From positions 1 to 15,057 of the forward strand of contig JAZNGT010000030.1 of assembly GCA_045576635.1 (NCBI GenBank): a stretch of 15,057 nt of DNA, given 5' to 3'. Within the stretch, counting starts at the first letter, position 1. Each line of letters starts with the position of its first letter. A program made the translations under genes and the position numbers. Below, in pieces: positions 1 to 7,434 of this stretch. Under the pieces are notes generated by a model. That model saw nothing but the letters and a program-made list of their open reading frames with translations, did not search any database and was not told where the DNA came from. The DNA comes from Congzhengia sp045576635. Its GTDB lineage: Bacteria; Bacillota; Clostridia; UBA1381; UBA9506.

Positions 1-951
1 TTTCGTCTGCTCGTCAAACGAACCGCCGGACGGAACAGACGGAATATCGTCGTTATACTCTGCTAAAATGTTCAGCATAAGCTGCATGATAGATACTTTT
101 TCGCCAACGTCGCCTTCTTTGATTGCGTCAGGATATTCAAGTGAAAGTCCAAACAGTGTATCGCCTGTACTGTTAAGTTCATTTAACCGATTGATTGCAA
201 CAACGAGGTTTACAATACGATACCACGTTGCACGGCCAACAATGCCGTCAGGTGTAAGATTAAAAATACGCTGAAATGTGCGAACGGCACTTTCGGTCGA
301 TTCGCCGTACACACCGTCGGGCGTAAGTTTGGGAATGAGCGGATAATTTTTTGAAATTAAATTTAACGAATTCTGAATTCTTCTTACAACACTTCCTGAG
401 TCGCCCGGTTCAATCGGGGTGCCGGGATAGGACTCGCCGCGTGACTCAATGGGAACGTCTGTAATAATGCTTACATCATCCCCGTAATAGTTTTGAATAA
501 TCTGAAACGGTAAAAGTCCTTGGTTTGCAAGGTCAACGGTGCCCCATTGAGATAACCCCTCGCATGTTACTGTTGTTCCGTTGCAAAAACGTGCGGCAAG
601 CGGTTCGATAAAACCTTGCCTTCTTAAATAGGAATCAAAAATGTCATCGACAATTCTGTTTATATCGCCGAAAATGTTTCTGCCCGGTGTAAACGCCTGG
701 TCAAATTGTGTGGTGTTTGTGATGTCAAAATCATAACCGCGGCTTCTGTAAAATTCGGTGTAAATTTTGTTGAGCGCAAAGGAAATCTGTGCATAAATGT
801 TGGCGCGGAGCGCGCTTTCCGGCCAGGTGGGATAGATTTCGCTCGACGCCACATTTTTTATATAATCTATAAACGGCACAGTGACGTTTTGCGCATTACT
901 GTCCGGTGTGCCTAAATGCACTGTGATAAATTCAGGGATCGTTACAGCCAT
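1..951 (-). CDS. SleC-like spore cortex-lytic protein: SpoIID domain plus peptidoglycan-binding domains (3' end outside window)
   Basis: I translated this myself from an ATG at 951 and found 317 uninterrupted codons to the window edge. AAGGAG sits 7 bases before the start. Residues about 32-165 are a SpoIID/LytB-type domain: an ALRANIYAQISFAL helix resembling the SpoIID catalytic helix, then GLSQWGT (132-138) followed by GLLPFQIIQNYYG, which matches the family's G-M-S-Q-W-G-A and hydrophobic-YY blocks. Residues 182-249 form a peptidoglycan_binding_1 repeat (PGDSG, DGVYG, FQ, DGIVG), and a second repeat starts near 277 (EGDVGEKV). There is no signal peptide, as expected of a protein made inside the mother cell. 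SpoIID/SleC proteins are lytic transglycosylases acting on glycan strands; SleC opens the spore cortex at germination. The gene lies 14 bases after 966-1451 and is probably co-transcribed with it. The family is clear; the exact role is inferred, and the missing C-terminus could add domains. Confidence 0.85.
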   Translation of the reverse strand, partial: MAVTIPEFITVHLGTPDSNAQNVTVPFIDYIKNVASSEIYPTWPESALRANIYAQISFALNKIYTEFYRSRGYDFDITNTTQFDQAFTPGRNIFGDINRIVDDIFDSYLRRQGFIEPLAARFCNGTTVTCEGLSQWGTVDLANQGLLPFQIIQNYYGDDVSIITDVPIESRGESYPGTPIEPGDSGSVVRRIQNSLNLISKNYPLIPKLTPDGVYGESTESAVRTFQRIFNLTPDGIVGRATWYRIVNLVVAINRLNELNSTGDTLFGLSLEYPDAIKEGDVGEKVSIMQLMLNILAEYNDDIPSVPSGGSFDEQTK

Positions 952-965
952 AAAAATACTCCTTG

Positions 966-1451
966 TTATAGATTTTGTTTTGGAATGATAACAGTTCTTG
1001 TACTGTCTCGTTTGTTTATAAATTCAGGCAGGGGGATAAGTTCCGAAACCAAAAGGGAAACTTCATCGCCAAACACCTGCACGTTTTCATAGTCTTCCGT
1101 ATAAAACATAGGATGGTTTACAGTTATGTTGTAATCAGAAAAAGGTGACAAAGCGGAAGGGGACTGTGCGTCCTCTTTTTTTGGTGCAGGAAGGCGTACG
1201 GGATCCGTTCTTCCGTCTGCATCTGTTACCGCTCGTGACACAACTTCGTTTCGCCCATCTGTTCTTTTTGAAATAGTGACAGTTGCGTCTTTTACAGGAA
1301 GCGTTCCGCGTGCTGTTACGACCTGAACCACAATGTTTCCAAAACTGTCTTCGGGTGAAAAATTATTTTCGGGCTGAAGTGTTACACGCGTTTCCTCTAC
1401 CAAGTTCATTGTTTCGTTTTCTTCGCTAAACGTCATTTCATTTTGCTGCAT
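966..1451 (-). CDS. SleC N-terminal (propeptide-like) beta-domain protein, carboxypeptidase-regulatory-like fold
   Basis: This is a 161-residue protein with no signal peptide or membrane segment. Residues 1-35 are acidic and probably flexible. Residues 38-145 look like a carboxypeptidase-D regulatory-like beta sandwich: GNIVVQVVTARGTLPVKDATVTI, interrupted here by nothing, gives the first two strands, then a TDADGRT turn (76-82), a Pro-rich stretch (88-103), YNITVNHPMFY (107-117) and a closing SELIPLPEF (136-144). This pattern is, from memory, typical of the N-terminal region of one-piece clostridial SleC and of small proteins beside SleC-like genes. The first ATG is chosen because AAAGG lies about 10 bases upstream; Met6 and Met15 have poorer sites. 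The next gene carries the SpoIID catalytic domain, so this product may act as a separate partner, inhibitor or chaperone for it. That job is inferred from context. Confidence 0.7.
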   Translation of the reverse strand: MQQNEMTFSEENETMNLVEETRVTLQPENNFSPEDSFGNIVVQVVTARGTLPVKDATVTISKRTDGRNEVVSRAVTDADGRTDPVRLPAPKKEDAQSPSALSPFSDYNITVNHPMFYTEDYENVQVFGDEVSLLVSELIPLPEFINKRDSTRTVIIPKQNL

Positions 1452-1485
1452 AACATTAAGACCTTTCTTATTTTGTTTTACGCTT

Positions 1486-1516
1486 TATCTATATGAAAGA
1501 AAATTTCAAATCATGC
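1486..1516 (-). promoter_or_regulatory. Candidate sporulation (sigma-E-like) promoter for the SleC-like unit
   Basis: Reading the minus strand, a -10-like CATATAGATA (1495-1486) lies 13 bases after GCATGATT (1516-1509). The CATA start and short spacing resemble mother-cell sigma-E promoters more than sigma-A, and the gene is a spore protein. The match is partial and found by eye, so this is only a candidate. Confidence 0.3.
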
Positions 1517-1712
1517 GTTTCCATATTTTACATCGTATATTTTCGGAACTTTTTTGCTTTTCTTTTCGTTTCAAAAAGTGTGACACTGAAACGGCAAAAC
1601 GTTACGACATATTGAAGACGAATCAATCGTCTCATCAAATATTTTATTATAACGCATCACTCAGACAGCGAAGGATAAGACTTAGGATTTAAAATTTTAA
1701 GGAGGAATCTTA
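1517..1712 (+). promoter_or_regulatory. Leader and promoter region of the SLH protein gene
   Basis: This region must hold the promoter of the SLH gene, but no full consensus is visible. A -35-like GTGACA occurs at 1580-1585 with only a poor TACGAC 17 bases on, and AT-rich -10-like TATTAT/TATAAC lies at 1645-1653. A 6-bp inverted repeat, AGACGA and TCGTCT (1616-1621, 1627-1632), sits just upstream and could be an operator. The ribosome binding site AAGGAGG (1699-1706 area) is very strong. No open reading frame of note is present. Confidence 0.3.
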
Positions 1713-4304
1713 ATGTTTAAAGCAAAAAAAATGACTTCTTTTATCCTTTCAACATGTATGACATTGGGATTTGGAGCTACAACATTTGCAGCGCTCCCCA
1801 GTGACGCCAAAGACTCTAAATACAAAGACGCAATTGAAGTGTTAGGTGCACTTGAAATCATGGTAGGTGACGCAGAAACAGGCGCGTTCAGACCCGAAGA
1901 CACCATTAAGCGTTCTGAATTTGCAAAAGTTGCTGTAACATCTATGGGTCTTGGCAACATGGCAGAAAACTCTGAACACAGAACAAAATATCCTGACGTG
2001 GTTGAAAACCACTGGGCAAACGGTTATATTAACGTTGCGACAAATCAGGGAATCGTAATTGGTGACGATGAAGGTAACTTCCGTCCTGATGATACAATCA
2101 CGTATGCAGAAGCGGCAACCGTTTTGGTACGTCTTGTAGGTCATACACCTGCGGCAGAGAAAAAAGGCGGCTTCCCGACAGGTTACCTTTCTGTTGCATC
2201 GCAGCAGGGTATTACAAATAATGCTGTTGCAAACGCCGACACAAAAGTAGTAAGAGGCATGATTGCACAGATGACAGAAAATGCTCTTTCTGTTAAAAAA
2301 ATGGAACAGACAAGTTTTGGTGGAGATGAATCCTACCAGATTGTTGACAAAACACTTTTGGGTGACGAACTCAAAACAGAAATCATCAAAGGTCAGATTA
2401 CAGCAATCGGCACAAGCAGTTTAACAGGTACAAGCACACTTCGTGACAATGAAGTAAGAATTGGCGATACAGTTTATGAAGTGGAACCTAAGGCAATGGC
2501 CGGTGTTACAAAACTTTTAGGTTTTAACGTAGAAGCGTATGTAAGAGAAAATGCGCATAAGGACAAAAAAGTTATTTTGGCACGCGCAGAAAGCAACAAA
2601 AACGTTTCTGTTAAAATCAGTGTTGACGATATAGACACCATCACAGAAGGCGACGTGTTAAAAATCGAATACTGGAGGAACAAAGAAACAGATAAAAAAC
2701 CGCAGTATGTAAACGTTTCTAACAGTGCAAAGTTCATCTTTAACGGAAAAGCAATTGATTTTAATGTAGCAGAACTTAGCCCTGAATCCGGAAGCATCAC
2801 AGTTTTGGATCAGAACAGAGACGACATTTATGATGTAGTATTTATTGAATCTTACGAAAACTATGTTGTTGAAGATGTGATTTTATCCAGCAACAGGGTA
2901 ACAGATAAGTACGGCAAACCCTCCCTCATATTAGACCCCGAAGATGATGATGTAAACTTTATCATTACAAGAGGCGGTCAGGAAGTAAAACTTTCCGACC
3001 TTAAAGAATGGGACGTATTGTCTGTTGCCAAGAGCAAAGACGAAAGCATTGTAGTAGTTGACGTTACAAGTGAAAGCGTTACCGGTAAAGTAGAAGAACA
3101 AAATGGCGAAAAATTTGTAATCGGCGGAACAGAATATAAAATTGCAGCAAACTATCCGGACGAAATCAACTTAAATGACGAAGGCACATTCTATCTCGAT
3201 AAAGACGGAAACATCGCAGCAGTTGACGCAACAAAAGGTATTTCTTCCAACTACGCATATTTAATCGGTGCAGAACTTACAACCGGTTTTGACAAGAATC
3301 TTCAAATCAAAGTGTTTGATAAAAACGGTGATGAAAAAGTCATTACAGCAGGCAAAAAAATCAGATTTAACGGCACAGCAAACACAACTTCTCAGGATGC
3401 ACTTGCTGCTATCACAGATGGAGACGGCGAAGTAGTTCCGCAGCTTATCACATTTGAAACAAATGCAGACGGTGCGCTCACAAAACTTGATACTGCGCAG
3501 GACAACACAGGCTCCGGTGCAATTGACAAAACTAAATTTACACTTAATGCAAAGGAAACATTGACCTACCGTGAATCTGCGAAAAAACTTGGTAGCTATA
3601 ATGTAGACAAAAACACAATCGTATTTGATATTCCGGAAGGTGAAACAGATTCCGATAAGTTCTCAATAGAAGATATTTCTCTCTTTGAAAATGAAACAGA
3701 GTATGACGTTTCCATCTACGATGTAGGCGAAGATTTAACTGCAAAAGTTGTAATTGTAACAAATTCCAACGGTATTGCAAACTTAGAAGCATCTCTTGCA
3801 GTAGTAGAAAAAATCAGCACAACTTTAAACAGTGATAACGAAACAGTAGAAAGACTTTATGCGTTTATCGACGGCGAGAAAAAATCTTTCCTTACAGCAA
3901 ATAGCGGCATTTTGGTAAACGACGATGAAGAAGCACTTTCCGCAGGTGACATCATCCAGTTTAAAACAAATGTAAAAGGCGAAATTGAAAGCATCCGCGT
4001 GCTGTTTGAAGCAGAGGATAAAGAAACCGAAGCAACAAACACAATCGAGGAAGATTTGGTTACGGTTTACGGTAAAGTTATGAAAAAGTTTGCAAACTCG
4101 ATTAACGTATCTGTAAACGGCGGAGCAGTGGCAAACTACAACATCGAAGGCGTAAGAGTTTACGAATTTAACTCCGCTAAAACAACGAATCCGATTAAAG
4201 TAGCAGAACCCGGTGACATTCCGCAGTACGATGAACTTGACGAAAGCCGTGTATTCATCCGAATCTTTAAAGACGAAGTCAAAGAAATCGTAATTGTAAG
4301 ATAA
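1713..4304 (+). CDS. Secreted S-layer homology (SLH) domain protein with modular beta-rich body
   Basis: An 863-residue protein starting 7-8 bases after AAGGAGG. Residues 1-27 are a signal peptide (MFKAKKM, hydrophobic core, cleavage near TTFAA). Two SLH domains are clear, about 34-80 (FRPEDTI) and 93-143 (YPDVVENHWANGYI, FRPDDTI), and a third at about 150-195 is degraded. SLH domains bind pyruvylated secondary cell-wall polymer, so the protein should sit on the cell surface. The positions of the family's TRAE binding motif read KRSE, TYAE and VRGM. Residues 200-863 match no domain I know. They are acidic and beta-rich and look modular: G-[QK]-[IV] strand starts at 227, 458 and 787, and G/W-D-[VI]-[LI] elements near 312, 433 and 745, each followed by a Val/Ile-rich strand. 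There is one Cys, in the signal peptide, as is common for S-layer proteins. It may be an S-layer or other abundant surface protein; no enzyme motif is visible. Confidence 0.88.
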   Translation: MFKAKKMTSFILSTCMTLGFGATTFAALPSDAKDSKYKDAIEVLGALEIMVGDAETGAFRPEDTIKRSEFAKVAVTSMGLGNMAENSEHRTKYPDVVENHWANGYINVATNQGIVIGDDEGNFRPDDTITYAEAATVLVRLVGHTPAAEKKGGFPTGYLSVASQQGITNNAVANADTKVVRGMIAQMTENALSVKKMEQTSFGGDESYQIVDKTLLGDELKTEIIKGQITAIGTSSLTGTSTLRDNEVRIGDTVYEVEPKAMAGVTKLLGFNVEAYVRENAHKDKKVILARAESNKNVSVKISVDDIDTITEGDVLKIEYWRNKETDKKPQYVNVSNSAKFIFNGKAIDFNVAELSPESGSITVLDQNRDDIYDVVFIESYENYVVEDVILSSNRVTDKYGKPSLILDPEDDDVNFIITRGGQEVKLSDLKEWDVLSVAKSKDESIVVVDVTSESVTGKVEEQNGEKFVIGGTEYKIAANYPDEINLNDEGTFYLDKDGNIAAVDATKGISSNYAYLIGAELTTGFDKNLQIKVFDKNGDEKVITAGKKIRFNGTANTTSQDALAAITDGDGEVVPQLITFETNADGALTKLDTAQDNTGSGAIDKTKFTLNAKETLTYRESAKKLGSYNVDKNTIVFDIPEGETDSDKFSIEDISLFENETEYDVSIYDVGEDLTAKVVIVTNSNGIANLEASLAVVEKISTTLNSDNETVERLYAFIDGEKKSFLTANSGILVNDDEEALSAGDIIQFKTNVKGEIESIRVLFEAEDKETEATNTIEEDLVTVYGKVMKKFANSINVSVNGGAVANYNIEGVRVYEFNSAKTTNPIKVAEPGDIPQYDELDESRVFIRIFKDEVKEIVIVR

Positions 4305-4351
4305 CACACGCTGACCAATCAAAAATATATCCGGCTTCACACGGCCGCAAG

Positions 4352-4386
4352 AAAAGGCGGACACAGAACTTCTGTGTCCCCCTTTT
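4352..4386. terminator. Bidirectional rho-independent terminator between convergent genes
   Basis: A near-perfect hairpin: GGACACAGAA (4359-4368) pairs with TTCTGTGTCC (4370-4379). AAAAGG (4352-4357) and CCTTTT (4381-4386) extend the stem past a single C/C mismatch. The A-run on one side and T-run on the other let it end transcripts from both the SLH gene and the membrane-protein gene at 4397. Confidence 0.85.
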
Positions 4387-4396
4387 CCTTTTGTAT

Positions 4397-5206
4397 TTAA
4401 TTTTCCTCTTTGTTTTCGTCAAGTGTTGGAATAAAGCGTTTTGCAAATTTACCTTTTCCGCGACTTTTTACATAGAAAAAGCCGATGATACTAAATATAA
4501 CTGCACCTAAAAAGTTTACAAGCAAATCCTTCATCGTGTCGATAAGCCCGATGTCTAAATAGCCGTCAAGTCCTAACTCCTTTCCGTTTACCAGAACAGA
4601 AGAGATACTGTCTACTAAAATAGGTGTATTACTCATATTAGGGTCTAATGTGACAGAGGAAAACGAGTGAACGACAAAGTCTTTTTGCATGTCTGTTCCT
4701 AAAAACATATCACAGCCAAATTCAAAAAATTCCCACAAGACGCCGATGGTCATCGAAAAACAAAATGCAACGATGGTAAGATAAAGGGGAGAAAGCTGAA
4801 ACTTAAAATGTGCATCGCGGTTTATAACATCCAAAAGCGAAAAGCCGATTGCAGCAAATAAAAATCCGTTTACGGTGTGGAGCATAGTGTCCCAATAGGG
4901 AAAAATCATATAATAGTTTCGAATTTCTCCTAAAATTGCAGAAGAATAAATAAATAATAAAATGATTACTTCAAGCGTACCCGGAAAATCAATTTTCAGT
5001 TTGCGTTCGATAAATGCCGGCGCAAGAAAGAGTAAAAGTGACAAAATGCAAACAAAGACATGCTCATATTCGCCGCGGATTGCAGAGAGAATAAGCGCAC
5101 CAATTACAAGAAGCCTTAATATAAAATATACTAAGAATGTGAGTTTGTTTTCTTTCATTTGTTCGTGCAAATCATTCCAGAGCCCTTTTTTACTTTTTCT
5201 TTTCAT
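4397..5206 (-). CDS. YjdF/DUF2238-like multi-spanning membrane protein
   Basis: A 269-residue integral membrane protein with about six hydrophobic segments, near 22-43, 47-64, 76-95, 107-128, 139-160 and 228-246, a Lys-rich N-terminus and a charged C-terminal tail. Conserved-looking polar residues lie in or beside membrane segments: YWDTMLH (104-110), LWEFFEFGCDM (157-167), TDMQ (171-174) and DTMKDLLVN (223-231). From memory these W-D..H, W-E..E..D and DT..D elements mark the YjdF/DUF2238 family, whose function is unknown. An extra soluble stretch (175-222) separates the last two motifs. AAGGGG lies about 10 bases before the ATG. The gene follows the S24 regulator on the same strand after a hairpin, so it may be partly co-transcribed; no convincing promoter of its own was found. 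Confidence 0.72.
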   Translation of the reverse strand: MKRKSKKGLWNDLHEQMKENKLTFLVYFILRLLVIGALILSAIRGEYEHVFVCILSLLLFLAPAFIERKLKIDFPGTLEVIILLFIYSSAILGEIRNYYMIFPYWDTMLHTVNGFLFAAIGFSLLDVINRDAHFKFQLSPLYLTIVAFCFSMTIGVLWEFFEFGCDMFLGTDMQKDFVVHSFSSVTLDPNMSNTPILVDSISSVLVNGKELGLDGYLDIGLIDTMKDLLVNFLGAVIFSIIGFFYVKSRGKGKFAKRFIPTLDENKEEN

Positions 5207-5260
5207 CGTGGTTAACCCCTTTTTCTTATCTAAAAAACAAGTTATATTTTCATCTTATGT

Positions 5261-5292
5261 AAAAATGGACTACACCATACGGAATAGTCCAT
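5261..5292 (-). terminator. Probable terminator after the XRE-S24 regulator gene
   Basis: ATGGACTA (5265-5272) and TAGTCCAT (5285-5292) form an 8-bp stem with a 12-base loop that can pair partly. On the minus strand the stem is followed by TTTTT. It lies 12 bases past the regulator's stop. The T-run is short, so some read-through into the membrane-protein gene is likely. Confidence 0.55.
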
Positions 5293-5304
5293 TGCAATGC
5301 TTAT

Positions 5305-5943
5305 TTATGCATTATCAAACACAAATTTTCCGACGATTTTTCCGAGCACAACAACATCGCCGTCATTATCGCCCTGGTAGAAAAATTCTTCTTTTTTTCT
5401 ATCGGTCGAAATTGAAATTCTATCATTATGAATTGCTACACGGCGAACGTATACTGCCTTATTTATCGTCACAACTGCAAGGTCATTCTCATCGGGTGTG
5501 ACATCTGGCGTAAAGAAGACAACACTGCCGGATGGGAGACCTGATTTTTTAAAACTATCATCCGTAATTTTCACTGCATATAAGTTTGACGTGATACCCG
5601 GTACCGGTGGAAACGGGTAGACGATGTTTCCGCAGAAGTTATCGTTTCTTGCAAGGTTTTTTGTTGAAATCAAGGTGTTACACAAAACACGTACAAAAAA
5701 CAGTGACGGTCTGTTCTCGCCCAAATGGTCGGGCTGTAATAACAGATCATCTGCTTCTAACTGAAAAATGCCGGCGATTGCGGTACGTGTATCATGTGGC
5801 GGCACAGAGTAGCCGGATAAGTAATTACTGATGGCGGATTTTGAAACCCCAAGCAGTCTTGCAAGATCGATATTTCTCATGCTGCTTTGTTTCATCAGGT
5901 TTTTTAAGTTTACGGAAAAAGAAGAATTCTTGTTTGTATCCAT
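5305..5943 (-). CDS. XRE-family regulator with S24 (LexA/CI-like) domain, Arg in place of catalytic Lys
   Basis: A 212-residue protein. Residues 11-65 are a Cro/CI-type helix-turn-helix (NIDLARLLGVSKSAISNYLSG). Residues about 105-207 are an S24 signal-peptidase-like fold with the nucleophile region ITDDSFKKSGLPSGSVV (Ser130). In LexA the general base Lys lies 37 residues after Ser in a VKR motif; here the same spacing gives VRR with Arg167, and no clear Ala-Gly cleavage site lies between the domains. It therefore probably cannot cleave itself in the LexA manner. The ribosome binding site GGAGGTAA overlaps the stop codon of the upstream carboxypeptidase gene, five bases separating the two genes, so translation is likely coupled. 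No phage genes are nearby. Its operator and signal are unknown; it could be a ligand or damage-responsive repressor tied to the cell wall, which is inference from the operon. Confidence 0.85.
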   Translation of the reverse strand: MDTNKNSSFSVNLKNLMKQSSMRNIDLARLLGVSKSAISNYLSGYSVPPHDTRTAIAGIFQLEADDLLLQPDHLGENRPSLFFVRVLCNTLISTKNLARNDNFCGNIVYPFPPVPGITSNLYAVKITDDSFKKSGLPSGSVVFFTPDVTPDENDLAVVTINKAVYVRRVAIHNDRISISTDRKKEEFFYQGDNDGDVVVLGKIVGKFVFDNA

Positions 5944-5948
5944 CTTTA

Positions 5949-7403
5949 TTACCTCCGCATACCTTTTTGGATTTTACGAGTTCTCGCAATTTTGCGCGTT
6001 CTCTTTACGCGCTTTATAATAATGATTGCGACAATGATACCGAAAATTAAGATAAACCATGCACTTAAAACATAAGTCATTACTTGTTTTATAATACTTC
6101 TCGAAATGCTGCGTGTTGCAACCAAATCCGAAACGGCAATTTCTTTGCCGTCGTAAAAGTATTTTACCTGACCAAGGGTATCTCCCTCTTTTACCGGAGC
6201 AACAATATTATCATAAACAGTAATTTCACTTGTTAAAAGGTCGCTTACATAGTTGTTACGGGGGAGAAGTGCTTTTACATCTTCGGAGGCTTTTAATACA
6301 AGATGCGATTTTCCCATCGCCCATCGTACCTTGCATACCGATGCAAAGTCATCCGCTTTTAAAACCGTTCGTAAACGGTAGTTGTTATAAGCGTAGTCAA
6401 AAAGTGTTCTTGTATCTGAAAATACTGCATTTGCAATATTTTGCGGTGCCTTAAATACTACGCTTATCAGAGTCATTCCATTTTTGTCGGAACTACCCAC
6501 CAGGCATTGACCGGCATCACTTGTATAACCTGTTTTAATGCCAGTTGCGTAAGGGTACTGATATCTTAAATCTGCACTTTTGCTGATTAACAGATTGCGC
6601 GTAGAAAAACGACGATATTCTTTGTATTTATCGGTGGGCGCAAGGGTTAACGACGTGGTCGAAACAATTTCCTGGAAAACGGGATTTTCCATCGCCTTTT
6701 TTGCAACAAGCGCCATATCGTACGCAGTGGTATAATGGTTTGGATCATGATATCCGTGAGGATTCATATAGTTGGTGTTTGTCATACCGAGATTTTTTGC
6801 TGTCTCGTTCATTAACTTTACAAATTCAGGGATTGAGCCTGAGATTGCTTCTGCAAGCACGTTTGCTGCGTCGTTTGCGGATTGAACCATAAGTGAATAC
6901 AAAAGATGTTTTACGGGAAATGTTTCGCCTGCAATAAGTCCCATATTAGAACTATCCCTTGCAATATCTACTGCGGTTGTACTTGCTGTAAGAGCAGCAT
7001 TTAAATCGAGTTTGTTTATAGCAATATAAGCTGTCATAATTTTTGTGGTACTCGCCGGATACATACGCTTGTGTGCGTTCTTTTCGTACAAAATTGTGCC
7101 GGTGTTTCCGTTTACTAAAATTGCAGATTCTGACAAAACGTCAGGCAGGTTAGGGTCTGTTTTTGTCTCTGTTTCGTTCGTTTCTTTTTTTTCAGTATCT
7201 TTCTTTTCGTCTTGTGCGTTTTTCTCGTTTGCATTCTTCTTTTTGTTTTGTTCCTTTATTGCAGCTTCGATGGACTCTGCATCTTTTACACGATTGCTTT
7301 TTGTCACATCTTCCGTAGCATTTGTTTCAACTGCAAAGGTATTTATGTAAAGATTTGAAACCGTCATTGTAAGTATAATGAGGACTAAGAGAAGCTTTTT
7401 CAT
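5949..7403 (-). CDS. D-alanyl-D-alanine carboxypeptidase (DacA/DacF type, penicillin-binding protein 5 family)
   Basis: A 484-residue serine D,D-carboxypeptidase that trims the terminal D-Ala from peptidoglycan stem peptides outside the membrane. It has a signal peptide (1-24), a Lys/Glu/Asn-rich low-complexity linker (about 45-85), and a peptidase S11 domain with all three active-site motifs: S-T-T-K (118-121), S-A-N (175-177) and K-T-G (290-292). A PBP5_C-like beta domain follows (about 345-428), then a C-terminal hydrophobic anchor (441-463) with a basic tail. PBP5 relatives usually end in an amphipathic helix; here a full membrane span followed by some 20 basic residues is seen. AAAGGAG precedes the ATG. 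It has its own sigma-A promoter, diverges from walR and leads the regulator gene at 5305-5943. DacF-like or vegetative DacA-like roles cannot be told apart from sequence alone. Confidence 0.93.
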   Translation of the reverse strand: MKKLLLVLIILTMTVSNLYINTFAVETNATEDVTKSNRVKDAESIEAAIKEQNKKKNANEKNAQDEKKDTEKKETNETETKTDPNLPDVLSESAILVNGNTGTILYEKNAHKRMYPASTTKIMTAYIAINKLDLNAALTASTTAVDIARDSSNMGLIAGETFPVKHLLYSLMVQSANDAANVLAEAISGSIPEFVKLMNETAKNLGMTNTNYMNPHGYHDPNHYTTAYDMALVAKKAMENPVFQEIVSTTSLTLAPTDKYKEYRRFSTRNLLISKSADLRYQYPYATGIKTGYTSDAGQCLVGSSDKNGMTLISVVFKAPQNIANAVFSDTRTLFDYAYNNYRLRTVLKADDFASVCKVRWAMGKSHLVLKASEDVKALLPRNNYVSDLLTSEITVYDNIVAPVKEGDTLGQVKYFYDGKEIAVSDLVATRSISRSIIKQVMTYVLSAWFILIFGIIVAIIIIKRVKRTRKIARTRKIQKGMRR

Positions 7404-7434
7404 TCGTAGTCTCCTTTAAAAATAATATAGAAAC

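Noticed and set aside
951..966. Frameshift or sequencing error splitting one SleC gene
   Set aside because: A stop codon, 14-base gap and well-spaced AAGGAG precede an ATG that opens a typical family N-terminus, so two genes are intended.
3825..4364. A 179-codon minus-strand open frame antisense to the SLH gene
   Set aside because: It is a shadow of the SLH coding frame: Phe/Cys-rich composition, no ribosome site, no recognisable domain, and it crosses the terminator.
4962..5501. A 179-codon plus-strand open frame across the membrane-protein and regulator genes
   Set aside because: It overlaps two well-supported minus-strand genes and their intergenic hairpin, with low-complexity, unlike-protein sequence.
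5305..5943. Prophage remnant suggested by a CI-like repressor
   Set aside because: No integrase, Cro, structural or attachment sequences are nearby, and the gene is coupled to a core wall enzyme.
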